Shown here piece after piece: positions 15,180 through 23,570 of a stretch of 36,679 nt of DNA (position 1 is the first letter of the stretch; the number at the start of each line of letters is the position of its first letter). Under the pieces are notes generated by a model. It was not told the origin of the DNA. It made no database searches and worked only from the letters and a program-made list of their open reading frames with translations. Both the position numbers and the translations under genes were made by a program. The stretch is from assembly GCA_000403275.2 (NCBI GenBank), contig KE159598.1, forward strand, positions 308,283 to 344,961, written 5' to 3'. This stretch comes from Lachnospiraceae bacterium 28-4. Lineage in GTDB: Bacteria; Bacillota; Clostridia; Lachnospirales; Lachnospiraceae.

Positions 15180-15602
15180 AAAAAACAGGAGAGCAGTCTC
15201 ACTCTTTTGGTTGATACCCAGTCACGGGCAGGTTTTCCTTCCTGGTTTCGAGTACCTCTTACAAGCCTTGCGACTCAAAATCGTTTATACTCTGTGAACA
15301 CTTCCATATCTGAAAGATCAGACTTAGGGGTTCCGCTGCTGATTGGTGGTTTTGTCCGATTCCACAAGGACATGCCACTTAGCGTTTCCGCTTATGGCCT
15401 GCCGCATATTTTTTTGCCATTGCTGGCATCCTTTCGGAGTGCATGTCACGCTCGCCGTTTCCAGCCACGTTGTAGCTATGCGGTACTATATATTCACTAT
15501 AAGATAGCTTCCCAGCACTGGGGAACAGCAATCCCCAATTACGATTTATTTTCGCGGTAAAAATGCCGCGGGGCAAACACTGTGAGTTGACAAGGCTCAC
15601 AC
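15180..15602 (-). mobile_element. group II intron 5' fragment (no maturase gene)
   Basis: On the minus strand the segment begins GTGTGAGCC at 15602, fitting the GUGYG 5' consensus. It continues with the dense, conserved stem-loop sequence expected of intron domain I, for example TGGCTGGAAACGGCGAGCG, CCCTAAGTCTGATC and TACTCGAAACCAGG. It stops near 15180, about where domain IV and the reverse-transcriptase gene should begin. No reverse-transcriptase frame, domain V or 3' end is visible, so it is a remnant. Small open frames on both strands here are shadows. Identification is by recall of group II intron 5' regions from clostridia, not by folding. Confidence 0.55.
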
Positions 15603-15620
15603 ATTCCTGCCTTTGCGCAG

Positions 15621-15659
15621 CATAATTTATGCAAATATAGCTTATGCATATAAATTATG
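15621..15659. repeat. imperfect inverted repeat just 5' of the intron
   Basis: CATAATTTATGCA (15621-15633) faces TGCATATAAATTATG (15645-15659), a 13-15-base arm with a two-base bulge. It lies about 20 bases from the intron's 5' end, between it and the tape-measure fragment. Some group II introns insert next to such hairpins. Confidence 0.55.
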
Positions 15660-15684
15660 TGCCGCTTAGGTATGAAGGGCATAT

Positions 15685-16872
15685 TCAAAACAAAAATATT
15701 TTTGAAATCCGTACACTCATACGGCGTTTACCAGTGTTTTTCATGCCGGCCCATATGCCGGCTCCCATTCCGATGCTTCCAAGGGAACCGAGTCCGGAGG
15801 TGATTTTATCAATGACGGAAAGCAGACCGTTAAAACCGTCGATAACGGCGGTAACGGCGTCGGAATTGGCGATATTATGGATCACTTTAGTAAAAGTATT
15901 GCCAAGTCTGTTGATGGATCCTTCCCAATTATTGGCGGACTGCATGGCTTTTTCCATGGCGGAGCCGCCGCCATTCGCATAGTCTTCCAGCATCTTTTCA
16001 TAAAGATCCCAGTTTTCAAGAAGGGCGTTTAGCTGTTTGCCATATTCCGCATCACCGGTTGCCCGGATCAGATCCGTTCTGCGGGAGTCGGATTCATCCA
16101 GAGCGGTATATGCCTTGGATAGATCTTCTAAGATCTGCATGGGATCGCGAAGGGAAGATGCTCCGTCTTTGATTTCCCTTAAAGAGACGCCTAATGCTTC
16201 ACAGGCTTTTTCATAGTTGCTTAATGATTCTGTGTTAAGGAAGTTTCCGTCTTCCGTTTCGCCTTCCACCTGTTGGATATTCATAAGAATGCTTTCCCAA
16301 GCGTTGGCAACCAGATCGCCGCCTTGCCTGGTGACGGAGATCATAGCGCCCATGGCGGCGGTGGATTGATCGATGGAAACGCCGGAATGGGCGGATTGTG
16401 AAGCGGCAATTTTGGTTGCTTCCGCCAAATCTTCCATAGATAAGGCATGACGGCCGGCTATATGGGTTTGGCTGTCCAATACTTTGTTTAACGCTTCGGT
16501 ATTTCCTTTTAACTGATAGGCGGCGTCCGCTGCAATGAGATAATCATTGGCCAGATTGGCTTCCAGATCTCCGGCAGCCTGGGCAAGCGTACTCAGTTCG
16601 GCCATGGCTTCCGCATTTTTGTAACCGGCGTTATACATTTTCCGAAAATCGGAAAGATAGCCGGATGCTTGTTTTCCATATTTGTCCGCCGCATGAAATG
16701 CGGCGGTTTCAAGGTTGGACAGATCGGTTTTGCTTAACTGGTCTGCAGTTTTTTTGATTTGGGTCAGCATGCTGTTTACTTCTTTTAATTCTTTAGCAGC
16801 ATTTGCCAAAGGGTCTTTGAACAAAGTTTTCAGTTTGACGCCTGTTTTTTGTAAAAAATTTAGATTGTCCAA
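15685..16872 (-). CDS. phage tail tape-measure protein, N-terminal part (truncated)
   Basis: A 395-residue frame carrying a TP901-type tape-measure core: N-terminal helices with KELKEVNSMLTQIKKTADQLSKTDL, then AGRHALSMEDLAEATKIAASQSAHSGVSIDQSTAAMGAMISV and SANNWEGSINRLGNTF. The start is taken as TTG 16872 because AAGGAGG (16884-16890) lies 11 bases upstream. An in-frame ATG at 16965 lies inside the preceding gene with no ribosome site. The protein should be much longer; it ends abruptly after GMKNTGKRRM at a junction near an inverted repeat and the intron fragment. The GC-rich C-terminal half at 9136-10900 may once have belonged to this gene. Confidence 0.78.
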   Translation of the reverse strand: MDNLNFLQKTGVKLKTLFKDPLANAAKELKEVNSMLTQIKKTADQLSKTDLSNLETAAFHAADKYGKQASGYLSDFRKMYNAGYKNAEAMAELSTLAQAAGDLEANLANDYLIAADAAYQLKGNTEALNKVLDSQTHIAGRHALSMEDLAEATKIAASQSAHSGVSIDQSTAAMGAMISVTRQGGDLVANAWESILMNIQQVEGETEDGNFLNTESLSNYEKACEALGVSLREIKDGASSLRDPMQILEDLSKAYTALDESDSRRTDLIRATGDAEYGKQLNALLENWDLYEKMLEDYANGGGSAMEKAMQSANNWEGSINRLGNTFTKVIHNIANSDAVTAVIDGFNGLLSVIDKITSGLGSLGSIGMGAGIWAGMKNTGKRRMSVRISKIFLF

Positions 16873-16910
16873 TATGCTAAAATCCTCCTTTTTATCAGCA
16901 ATATAACATT

Positions 16911-18032
16911 TTATGGTACATGAAGTCCTCTCAGATCGGCAACGCATTGTTTCAGCGTTGCGCATACGTAATCCAGTTCTTTTATAGTTTCCCTGCCGCT
17001 GAAGCTAAACCGTATGCAGCTATGGATATCCTTTCGGTTTATTCCGATGGCAGACAGGGCGGGAGAAGGGGACAGGCTCCGGCCGTTGCAGGCGGAGCCT
17101 GTGGAAACCTGTATGCCGTACATATCCAGCAGGATCATTAAAGATTCCCCATCCACACCCCGAAAACAGATATATAAGTTATGGGGCAGCCTTTTCCCGG
17201 TTTCGACCGGAGCGCCGATTAAGTAGCTGTCAGGGATATGCTTCATGATATTGTTGTAGACATAATCCCTGCCACAAGGCCGGATGGAGGAGTAATCGTA
17301 TGCCTCAACGGCTTTGCCGGCCGAGGCGATGCCGAGAATGTTTTCGGTGCCTCCCACCAGCCCTTGTTCCTGGCTGCCGTAAATGAAGGGTGGGAGGGTT
17401 ATGAAGGATTTTTTGTATAATATGCCGCACCCTTTCAGCCCGCCCAGCTTATGGGCGGAAAAACCGGCCATATCCACGTTTAGCTTTTGGACATCGATGG
17501 GAATGGAGGGGATGCTGCCGGTACAGTCCAGGTAAACGATTCCATGGCAGGAATGTGTCAGAGCGATAATTCTTTCTACATCCTGTATAGTTCCCATTTC
17601 GCTGTTGGCATAATCGATGATAACGAAGGGGGGCAGGTGGCAGGAGGCCAGCCGTTGTTCGAGATCGTGGAGGTCAATAAATCCGTGGCAGTCCGTTTTT
17701 AACGGATGAGGATATTGACAATCTTCGGCACATTGCAGAATGGACTTGTGGGCGATAGGAGAGTACAGGACGGTATGGCGGTGTGCCTTGTCATATCCGC
17801 GGACAGCCCAGGTATTGCATGCCGACCCGGAGGGCGTAAAATAAATATGATCCGGGACGGCATGGATGAACCTGGCGACAGACCGCCGCGCATCGGATAT
17901 GATCCGTTTGGATTCCGTACCTTTTGCATAGAGAGAGGATGGGTTGCCCCAAAGATCCAGGATGGAAGTTAAATACTTTTTCATTGGGTCGGATAAGGGT
18001 GTGGTTGCGGCATTGTCCAAATATATTTCCAT
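16911..18032 (-). CDS. cysteine desulfurase (NifS/IscS-like class V aminotransferase) inside a phage tail cluster
   Basis: A 373-residue PLP enzyme of the family that moves sulfur from cysteine onto an active-site cysteine persulfide. Visible features: YLDNAATTPL at the start, H95, N143 (YANSEMGT), D169, the PLP lysine K195 in FSAHKLGGLKG, GGTEN at 227-231, and the catalytic cysteine C315 in STGSACNGRS. The residue that is glutamine in IscS (DATQ) is glycine here (DCTG, G172), and the arginine before the SGTEN-type motif is missing. Activity may therefore be altered. The ATG overlaps the stop of the 18032-18352 gene (TAATG), and the tape measure follows after 38 bases, so it is co-transcribed with tail genes. 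No scaffold or tRNA-thiolation partner is nearby. The role is unknown. Confidence 0.9.
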   Translation of the reverse strand: MEIYLDNAATTPLSDPMKKYLTSILDLWGNPSSLYAKGTESKRIISDARRSVARFIHAVPDHIYFTPSGSACNTWAVRGYDKAHRHTVLYSPIAHKSILQCAEDCQYPHPLKTDCHGFIDLHDLEQRLASCHLPPFVIIDYANSEMGTIQDVERIIALTHSCHGIVYLDCTGSIPSIPIDVQKLNVDMAGFSAHKLGGLKGCGILYKKSFITLPPFIYGSQEQGLVGGTENILGIASAGKAVEAYDYSSIRPCGRDYVYNNIMKHIPDSYLIGAPVETGKRLPHNLYICFRGVDGESLMILLDMYGIQVSTGSACNGRSLSPSPALSAIGINRKDIHSCIRFSFSGRETIKELDYVCATLKQCVADLRGLHVP

Positions 18033-18352
18033 TATTTTTCCTTACTTGTTTTTCGGGGTGTTTTTGGGATATGGGTTGCAGCTTTTTGACCGGTATGCAT
18101 GATTTCATCGATAGCGGACCGGATATGCGGCTGGAATGTTTCCGGCAAAATGCATTTTTTCAACTGTTTTTGCGCCGTTTCTTTGGGCATGGAACCATTG
18201 GTATAATGGCGCAGAACCGTATAGATCTTGTAGCAGTCCATAGTATCCGCAATGACGCGCCAGGGGGTTAGGGTCTTTGTGCTTTTACAGGCATGGCAGA
18301 CATAATATTTCTGGCCGCAAATGGCGCAGACCGCGTTCGGTTCATTTGGCAT
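18032..18352 (-). CDS. small CxxC zinc-finger-like phage protein
   Basis: A 106-residue protein with an N-terminal double cysteine knuckle (C9xxC12, C19xxC22: VCAICGQKYYVCHACKS), a helical middle (DCYKIYTVLRHYTNGSMPKETAQKQLKKC) and a basic Lys/Thr-rich tail. It is placed between the tail-tube-like gene and the cysteine desulfurase, and is translationally coupled to the latter. A G-rich ribosome site precedes the ATG. Its position matches tail-assembly chaperones of siphophages, but the zinc knuckle is unlike them. Function is not known. A sulfur- or metal-related link to the coupled desulfurase is conceivable but is only inference. Confidence 0.75.
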   Translation of the reverse strand: MPNEPNAVCAICGQKYYVCHACKSTKTLTPWRVIADTMDCYKIYTVLRHYTNGSMPKETAQKQLKKCILPETFQPHIRSAIDEIMHTGQKAATHIPKTPRKTSKEK

Positions 18353-18372
18353 TTTCGGTATCCCCCCCTGTT

Positions 18373-19167
18373 TTAATCTTTGTATACGAATACTTCGCAG
18401 AGCTTGCCCGCTTCGTCGCAGTAAGGTTTCTGGAGCTTGTATGTAACGGTATGGCCGCCGTCAGGAGTCAGGCTGACATCCACGCTGGAGATATCGATCT
18501 GCGCCCTGGGGAATGTGATAACGCCGATATATTTGATATTGCTGTCGCATTTGTTCCGGAAATAGCAATGTACATGCAGCGTCCGGATCGGCGGCATGGA
18601 ATCGGTAGTCTTTGCCAGGCTGATTGCTTCTTCCATTTCCGCTTCGTAATCCACGATAACTCTGCCCGTGGTATCGGCAGGGAACGTCAGAGTTTTATTT
18701 TCCGCGTCGATTGTGAATTTGCCTTCCCCGGCCGTAGCGGAGACTTCCAATGTTTCGCCGAATTCGTTTTCATCGTTGACCAACTGGACATATTTAATTT
18801 CAGCGCCGGCTACGCCTACAGGCACATACTTCAATGTTACTTTATTGCCGGCGATTTCCAGGACTTCGCTGACGGGAGCGGTAATTTTCTTGTCAGGAGC
18901 GGCAATATTCTTTTCGGAAGAAAACTGTTCTGCCAGCAGGTCGAAAGAATGGATCGCGTTCGTATAGGAAAGGGTTCCCTGTGCGGCATTGTAGAAGGTA
19001 ACGATTTCAGCGCCCTGTGCGTCGGTAACGGGAGTGCCTTCGGACGTGAAGTTCAGGGTAGGTTCTTTTACGTTGGTCAGTCTGCTTAAGAGCTGCTTCG
19101 TGGTCGGTTCAAATTCCTCGATGTATCTGATTTTTTCAAAAACAACTTCATTGGGGTTAAATTTCAT
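18373..19167 (-). CDS. phage tail-tube-like structural protein
   Basis: A 264-residue protein beginning MKFNPNEVVFEKIRYIEEF. It is mostly beta-strand in appearance, with an Ig-like central insert (about residues 90-180, GNKVTLKYVPVGVAGAEIKYVQLVNDENEFGE...) and an FPRAQIDISSVDVSLTPDGGHTVTYKLQ segment near the end, where tail-tube proteins have their final strands. AAGGAGG lies just upstream. It sits upstream of the tape measure with one small gene and the desulfurase between, the usual place of a major tail protein. I recall similar proteins from large phages or prophages of gut Lachnospiraceae. The exact structural role is inferred. Confidence 0.6.
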   Translation of the reverse strand: MKFNPNEVVFEKIRYIEEFEPTTKQLLSRLTNVKEPTLNFTSEGTPVTDAQGAEIVTFYNAAQGTLSYTNAIHSFDLLAEQFSSEKNIAAPDKKITAPVSEVLEIAGNKVTLKYVPVGVAGAEIKYVQLVNDENEFGETLEVSATAGEGKFTIDAENKTLTFPADTTGRVIVDYEAEMEEAISLAKTTDSMPPIRTLHVHCYFRNKCDSNIKYIGVITFPRAQIDISSVDVSLTPDGGHTVTYKLQKPYCDEAGKLCEVFVYKD

Positions 19168-19204
19168 ATCGTGTAATCCTCCTTGTAAATGGAAGGAGAG
19201 CTGG

Positions 19205-19960
19205 TTAATGCAGCTCTCCCATGTAATTGAGTTCTTCTTTTCTTACTTTTTTTAAATCTATACCAAAACCGGAATAACCGGACCGCAGCAAAAGGTCTGC
19301 GTTTTTAATTTTTGATATGCGCTTTACGCTGTCCATAAAGGCAAAGATATTCATATCCCATACCGTCTTGTCATTTCTTTTAAAACCTTCGCTGTTGACC
19401 ATGGTGGAAATCATGGGCAGCAGGGTGGATCTTGCCGGTTCCAGCTTTCGGGCTTCATATTCCATTTTTGCGTCTTCGATAAAAGCCCTCCGGCAGCTGT
19501 TGGTGCCGGCGACCCGGTCATCCCTTTTTAAGTGGTGGATGGCCCGCAGACAGCCAGCTATTTTGAGATAGGTGTCTTCGTCGATCATAATATCGTCGTC
19601 ATTTCCCTCCTCCCGCTGAATGAGTAAAATATTATTTTTCTGATCGACGCAGGTTTTCATTTTTGACAGATCCAGACGGCTGCCGAATAAGATCCTGGAG
19701 TCGTCGGCGGTATAGTATTTGCGCAATAGCTGGCAAAATAATTGATAATCGGATATTTCATCAAATGGAATCCCCATTTCGTCGAGCTGCCAGCAGAAAT
19801 CGATGCCGGTTGAACACAAGGTAGTTACCATTTGATAATATCTGGTTTCACCATATTCGCAAATTTCGGATAAGGTGGGGATATGGAGGGCAATGCCGCT
19901 GCATATCCCGATCGCGGATCCGCGGTATAGATTTAAATAGTCGATATTCAGTTTTTTCAT
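19205..19960 (-). CDS. conserved phage protein upstream of the tail-tube gene
   Basis: A 251-residue mixed alpha/beta protein: MKKLNIDYLNLYRGSAIGI, an acidic middle (REEGNDDDIMIDEDTYLKIAGCLRAIHHLKR), and a C-terminal KTVWDMNIFAFMDSVKRISKIKNADLLLRSGYSGFGIDLKKVRKEELNYMGEL. The ending pattern is familiar from phage structural clusters of gut Firmicutes, always near the tail-tube-like gene, but no function is known. It is the first gene of the surviving minus-strand tail cluster. No strong ribosome site is visible. The ~265-base gap beyond it (19961-20225) separates phage and host genes and holds a plus-strand promoter. Confidence 0.7.
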   Translation of the reverse strand: MKKLNIDYLNLYRGSAIGICSGIALHIPTLSEICEYGETRYYQMVTTLCSTGIDFCWQLDEMGIPFDEISDYQLFCQLLRKYYTADDSRILFGSRLDLSKMKTCVDQKNNILLIQREEGNDDDIMIDEDTYLKIAGCLRAIHHLKRDDRVAGTNSCRRAFIEDAKMEYEARKLEPARSTLLPMISTMVNSEGFKRNDKTVWDMNIFAFMDSVKRISKIKNADLLLRSGYSGFGIDLKKVRKEELNYMGELH

Positions 19961-20118
19961 TTTGCTGCTTTTTGAACCATTCCCTTTCTGGTACTTGTAT
20001 TTTTTCCTTTTCCCTTATACGCACAAAACTTATGACGTAGTTTACGGGTGTTTTTCGCCGAGGGGTATTTTTTCGCACGTAAATAACGGACAAGTAGAAA
20101 AACGGAATGTGTAATAAC

Positions 20119-20147
20119 TTGTAATTTGGATCTGATTGTGGTAAAAT
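20119..20147 (+). promoter_or_regulatory. probable promoter of the 20226 gene
   Basis: TTGTAA at 20119-20124 and TAAAAT at 20142-20147 with a 17-base spacer, about 80 bases before the ATG. Confidence 0.45.
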
Positions 20148-20225
20148 TGCCGATAATTATTAGTAAAAAGGGTACTGTGCATGCAGGAAAGTTCTGTTTT
20201 CCATAAGTGAGAGAATGAAAGAAAA

Positions 20226-20504
20226 ATGATAGATAAAGATAAGTTTCACATGTTCAATTACATAAAAAAAGAAGAATATACGGGGAGCATGGAGGGAATG
20301 CGTTATATGCTCCGAAAAAAAGAAGGGGAAGAAGTCAGGCTGGAAGCCGTTATTTGGCCGGAGCCCTATGGATATGGGGCAACTCCGGAACAGAAAAAGC
20401 AGAGGATGGAGTTTGATTTCAGCGCGAGGGGGCTTGAAGAAGCAGTCGATTGGATGAATGAGCAGTATGTAGAGCAGAGGGATCTATGGGGTGTAATAAA
20501 ATGA
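20226..20504 (+). CDS. small conserved hypothetical protein
   Basis: A 92-residue soluble protein: MIDKDKFHMFNYIKKEEYTGSMEGMRYMLRKKEG, then VIWPEPYGYGATPEQKKQRMEFDFSARGLEEAVDWMNEQY. The pattern (FNYIKK...GMR..L.K......WPEP....P.E.K....F.F...G...A..W.NE) looks like a widespread Lachnospiraceae family without known function. Its 3' end overlaps the start of the hydrolase gene by 19 bases, so the two are likely co-transcribed. The ribosome site is weak (GAGAGAATGAAAG). Confidence 0.75.
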   Translation: MIDKDKFHMFNYIKKEEYTGSMEGMRYMLRKKEGEEVRLEAVIWPEPYGYGATPEQKKQRMEFDFSARGLEEAVDWMNEQYVEQRDLWGVIK

Positions 20505-21622
20505 AAAGGATGGGAAGAGAGAAAAGTATTGGTAACACGCAGAAATTCGGAAAACGAATAAAAATAAAATTCCTTGGCATGGCAGCGGTCCTGCTGGCGC
20601 TGCCGGTATATGGGATTTCTAACGAGCTGTTTAAACTGGCGGTCTGCCGTGATAACAGCGTTTCATTGTTTCAAAAGAAGGGAGTCAGGAAACTGGCCGA
20701 ACGGCTGAACGAGATGATCGCCGGCAGGGGAAGGAAAAAATGGGGAGACGGAAAGGAACCGGCAGACGGAAAACGGACGGCGGATGAAAAAGTGCCGGCC
20801 GGATTGGGCTTTGCCGATTTTACCGGAGAAATGGAGGAAGGGAAAATCTGGTTCCAGTCCCAGAAAAAAGAGAGGATTGCGATGACGAGCCATGACGGGC
20901 TGAAACTGGTCGCTTATTATCTGCCGGCACCTAAAGAGTCGCGCAGCGTATTGATTTTGATGCATGGCTATAGAAATGAAGGGATCGTATGGGATTTTTC
21001 GGGCCTGGTGAAATTTTACCATGAACAAGGATACCATCTCCTCGTACCGCACCAGCGGGCCCATGGGGAGAGCGAGGGAGAGCATATTTGCTTTGGAGTG
21101 AAGGAACGTTATGATTTGGCCCAATGGGCGGAATATATTTCCAGGCGGTTTGAAAGGAGATGCAGCATTTTCCTGTCGGGAATTTCCATGGGCGGGGCGA
21201 CGGTGCTTATGGCAGCGGGTCTGAAGCTTCCCGGGCAGGTGAAGGGAATCATCGCGGATTGCGGTTATACTTCTCCGTGGGATATTTTTGCTTATGTTCT
21301 TGGGAAGGACTGCCATCTGCCGAAGTTTCCGTTTCTCTATGCGGCGGATTACATATGCCATAGGAAGGCTGGATTTCATTTTCAGGAATGCAGCGCGGTG
21401 GAAAGTCTGCGCAGGAACCGGATACCGGTATTGTTTATCCACGGAGGCAGGGATGCTTTCGTGCCGGCGAGGATGAGTTGGAAGAATTATGAGGCGTGCG
21501 CGGCGGAAAAAGAGATTTTTATCGTGGACAGGGCGGCACATGGCACGAGTCATTTAGTGGAGCCGGAGGAATACCGGCGGAGAGTCGTAAAATTTATGGA
21601 AAAATGGTCGGATGGAAATTAG
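20486..21622 (+). CDS. membrane-anchored alpha/beta hydrolase
   Basis: A 378-residue serine hydrolase. An N-terminal membrane helix or signal anchor (about residues 29-50, KFLGMAAVLLALPVYGISNELF) is followed by a basic linker and the hydrolase fold. The catalytic triad is S234 in GISMGG, D323 in HGGRDAFVP and H352 in AAHGTSH, with the oxyanion-side HGYRNEG motif near residue 160. This arrangement is typical of YqkD/BEM46-like membrane-bound hydrolases of Firmicutes; the substrate is unknown. The start is uncertain: ATG 20486 follows AGAGGG, while ATG 20501 (MKRMGREK) is the alternative. It may be co-transcribed with the methyltransferase downstream. Confidence 0.88.
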   Translation: MGCNKMKRMGREKSIGNTQKFGKRIKIKFLGMAAVLLALPVYGISNELFKLAVCRDNSVSLFQKKGVRKLAERLNEMIAGRGRKKWGDGKEPADGKRTADEKVPAGLGFADFTGEMEEGKIWFQSQKKERIAMTSHDGLKLVAYYLPAPKESRSVLILMHGYRNEGIVWDFSGLVKFYHEQGYHLLVPHQRAHGESEGEHICFGVKERYDLAQWAEYISRRFERRCSIFLSGISMGGATVLMAAGLKLPGQVKGIIADCGYTSPWDIFAYVLGKDCHLPKFPFLYAADYICHRKAGFHFQECSAVESLRRNRIPVLFIHGGRDAFVPARMSWKNYEACAAEKEIFIVDRAAHGTSHLVEPEEYRRRVVKFMEKWSDGN

Positions 21623-21764
21623 GGGACTGATTCGTTTTACCGGGGAGACCGGAAAATTGAAATGTGTCCCGAGGCATTCATGGGCCGGCAGCGGGAGAAG
21701 GGAAAGCGTGGCGGAGCATAGCTTTATGCCGGCGTCCATGTTAGTAAGAAAGGAAAATAAGGAA

Positions 21765-23318
21765 ATGGCAACGGAAAGAAGAACAGGGACCGGGAAGGCC
21801 GCAGCAGGGCGGGGCGATAAATATAAGAAGAAGGGAAGATATGCATCCAGGGACGGAAGCGCATCGGAAACCGGCCATGCAGGAAGGGGAAAGAAAACAG
21901 GAAGAGAAGACCGGTACGGGAGAAAAAGGGAGAACGCATCGGGGAAAAAATATGCGGAAAAGGGAAGAACAACAGGAGAATATATAAAAAAGGAAAAGAA
22001 TGAGCCTGAAAAAAGGAACGGAGGAAATGAGAGGGGAAAGAGAACCGTCGGAAACAGGAAGGAATATGGTGAGGAATTCCGACCGGCAAGAATGGGAAAA
22101 GAAGTGCAGAAAGGAAAAAGCAGGTGCAGGGCTTTCGGAGAGTGCGGAGGCTGTCAGATGCTGCATCTGCCTTATGAAGAACAGCTCGCGCTGAAGGAAA
22201 AAGAGACGGCGAAGCTTTTGAAACCTTATGTGCGCCTGGAAGGGATCATTGGCATGGAAGAACCGGAGCATTATAGGAATAAGGTAAGCGCGGCATTTAC
22301 CCATGACCGGCAGGGAAAGCCGCTGTCGGGTGTGTATAAAGAGGGAACGCATTACATTATTCCGATAGAGGCATGTGTGCTGGAAAATGAAAAAGCAGAT
22401 GCCATTATCGCATCGGTCAGGGCGCTGCTTCCGTCTTTTAAAATAAAGACCTATGATGAAGACAGCGGGTACGGTCTGCTGCGTCATGTGGTGGTAAGGA
22501 TAGGGCAGACGACGGGGCAGATCATGGTGGTTCTGGTGCTGTCTTCACCGATCCTGCCGTCGAAAAATAATTTCGTGAAGGCGCTGTTGAAACAGCACCC
22601 GGATATTACGACGATCGTCATTAATGTGAATGACCGAAAGACAAGCATGGTACTTGGAGATAAGGGGCAGACGATTTACGGGAAGGGATATATTGAGGAT
22701 GTTTTGTGCGGCATTACGTTTCGAATATCCCCCAAATCTTTTTACCAGGTGAATGCGGTACAGACGGAAAAGCTATATCGTAAGGCGGTAGAGTATGCGG
22801 GCCTTACAGGAAAGGAAACGGTGTTGGACGCCTATTGCGGGATCGGAACGATCGGAATGATCGCGGCCGGCAAGGCCGGAAGGGTGATCGGCGTAGAACT
22901 GAACGGCGATGCGATAAGGGATGCCGTGGCGAATGCCAGAAGGAATCAGATAGGGAACATCAATTTTTATGAGAAGGACGCGGGGGAATTTATGGTTCAG
23001 CTGGCAGAACAGAAGGAAAGGGTAGATACGGTGTTTATGGACCCGCCCAGAACCGGCAGTGATGAAGTGTTTTTGAATTCTCTCGTGGAACTGGCGCCGA
23101 AAAAGATAGTGTACATTTCCTGTAACCCGGAAACTCTGGCGAGAGATCTGGAGTATATGGGGAAACGGGGATACCGGGCGGTGAAGGGCGTATGCGTGGA
23201 TATGTTTCCGTTTTGTGGGCATGTGGAAAGTATCGTGTTGCTTTCAAAATTTAAATCAAATAAGTTGAAAATATGCAAAATGGAAAAAAGCGAAGGAGAG
23301 AGTGGAAAGCAAAGTTAA
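21765..23318 (+). CDS. rlmD: 23S rRNA (uracil-C5)-methyltransferase, RlmD/RumA type, with a long basic N-terminal extension
   Basis: Methylates a uracil of 23S rRNA with S-adenosylmethionine. A 4Fe-4S cluster is indicated by C121-x5-C127-x2-C130 (CRAFGECGGC) and C204. The SAM motif is VLDAYCGIGTIG (from about residue 353), the catalytic region has DPPRTGSDE, and the nucleophile is C453 in YISCNPETLARDL. The usual TRAM domain is replaced by ~115 residues of low-complexity Lys/Arg/Gly/Glu sequence (KGRYASRDGS..., GRGKKTGREDRYGRKREN), a probable RNA-binding tail. The start is taken as ATG 21765, with AAAGGA ten bases upstream. An in-frame ATG at 21612 overlapping the hydrolase is possible and would lengthen the tail by 51 residues. 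Confidence 0.92.
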   Translation: MATERRTGTGKAAAGRGDKYKKKGRYASRDGSASETGHAGRGKKTGREDRYGRKRENASGKKYAEKGRTTGEYIKKEKNEPEKRNGGNERGKRTVGNRKEYGEEFRPARMGKEVQKGKSRCRAFGECGGCQMLHLPYEEQLALKEKETAKLLKPYVRLEGIIGMEEPEHYRNKVSAAFTHDRQGKPLSGVYKEGTHYIIPIEACVLENEKADAIIASVRALLPSFKIKTYDEDSGYGLLRHVVVRIGQTTGQIMVVLVLSSPILPSKNNFVKALLKQHPDITTIVINVNDRKTSMVLGDKGQTIYGKGYIEDVLCGITFRISPKSFYQVNAVQTEKLYRKAVEYAGLTGKETVLDAYCGIGTIGMIAAGKAGRVIGVELNGDAIRDAVANARRNQIGNINFYEKDAGEFMVQLAEQKERVDTVFMDPPRTGSDEVFLNSLVELAPKKIVYISCNPETLARDLEYMGKRGYRAVKGVCVDMFPFCGHVESIVLLSKFKSNKLKICKMEKSEGESGKQS

Positions 23319-23339
23319 AGATGAATATGGATAGGAATG

Positions 23340-23386
23340 TAAGGCGGTACTTATTTTGAAGATGAAATAGGGGCTGCCTTATTTTT
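23340..23386 (+). terminator. weak candidate terminator after the methyltransferase
   Basis: TAAGGC at 23340-23345 can pair with GCCTTA at 23376-23381, followed by TTTTT. The stem is short and the loop long, so support is modest. The remaining intergenic DNA to 23570 is AT-rich and must hold the promoter of the next operon. TATAAT occurs at 23491 and 23520, but neither has a good -35. Confidence 0.3.
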
Positions 23387-23570
23387 GTCCATTAAATGAT
23401 AAAACGAAAATTTATAAATGATTAAAAAAGGGAGAACAGACGCAATAGGAATAATAATTACGTTCACCGATAAAAAACAACATTTGCCAATATAATGTGC
23501 GGAAATTCTTGTGCAGATTTATAATATACATAAAGATTTTTTGCGTACAAAAGAAAAGGTGGGATGGTTT

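Noticed and set aside
15207-15560. Plus-strand open frame in the intron fragment
   Set aside because: The opposite strand carries intron-like structured RNA sequence; the frame has no ribosome site and no protein-like content.
19848-20093. Minus-strand open frame overlapping the start of the 19205-19960 gene
   Set aside because: It overlaps a better-supported frame, is rich in Arg/Lys from AT-rich non-coding sequence, and extends into the divergent intergenic region.
20663-21553. Long minus-strand open frames opposite the hydrolase and methyltransferase genes (also 21741-22487)
   Set aside because: Shadows of GC- or purine-rich coding sequence; no conserved motifs, while the plus-strand frames have complete catalytic motifs.
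23511-23570. Extra 20 codons upstream of the vWA protein start
   Set aside because: The ATG at 23571 has a ribosome site and begins a clean signal peptide; the upstream codons would bury it.
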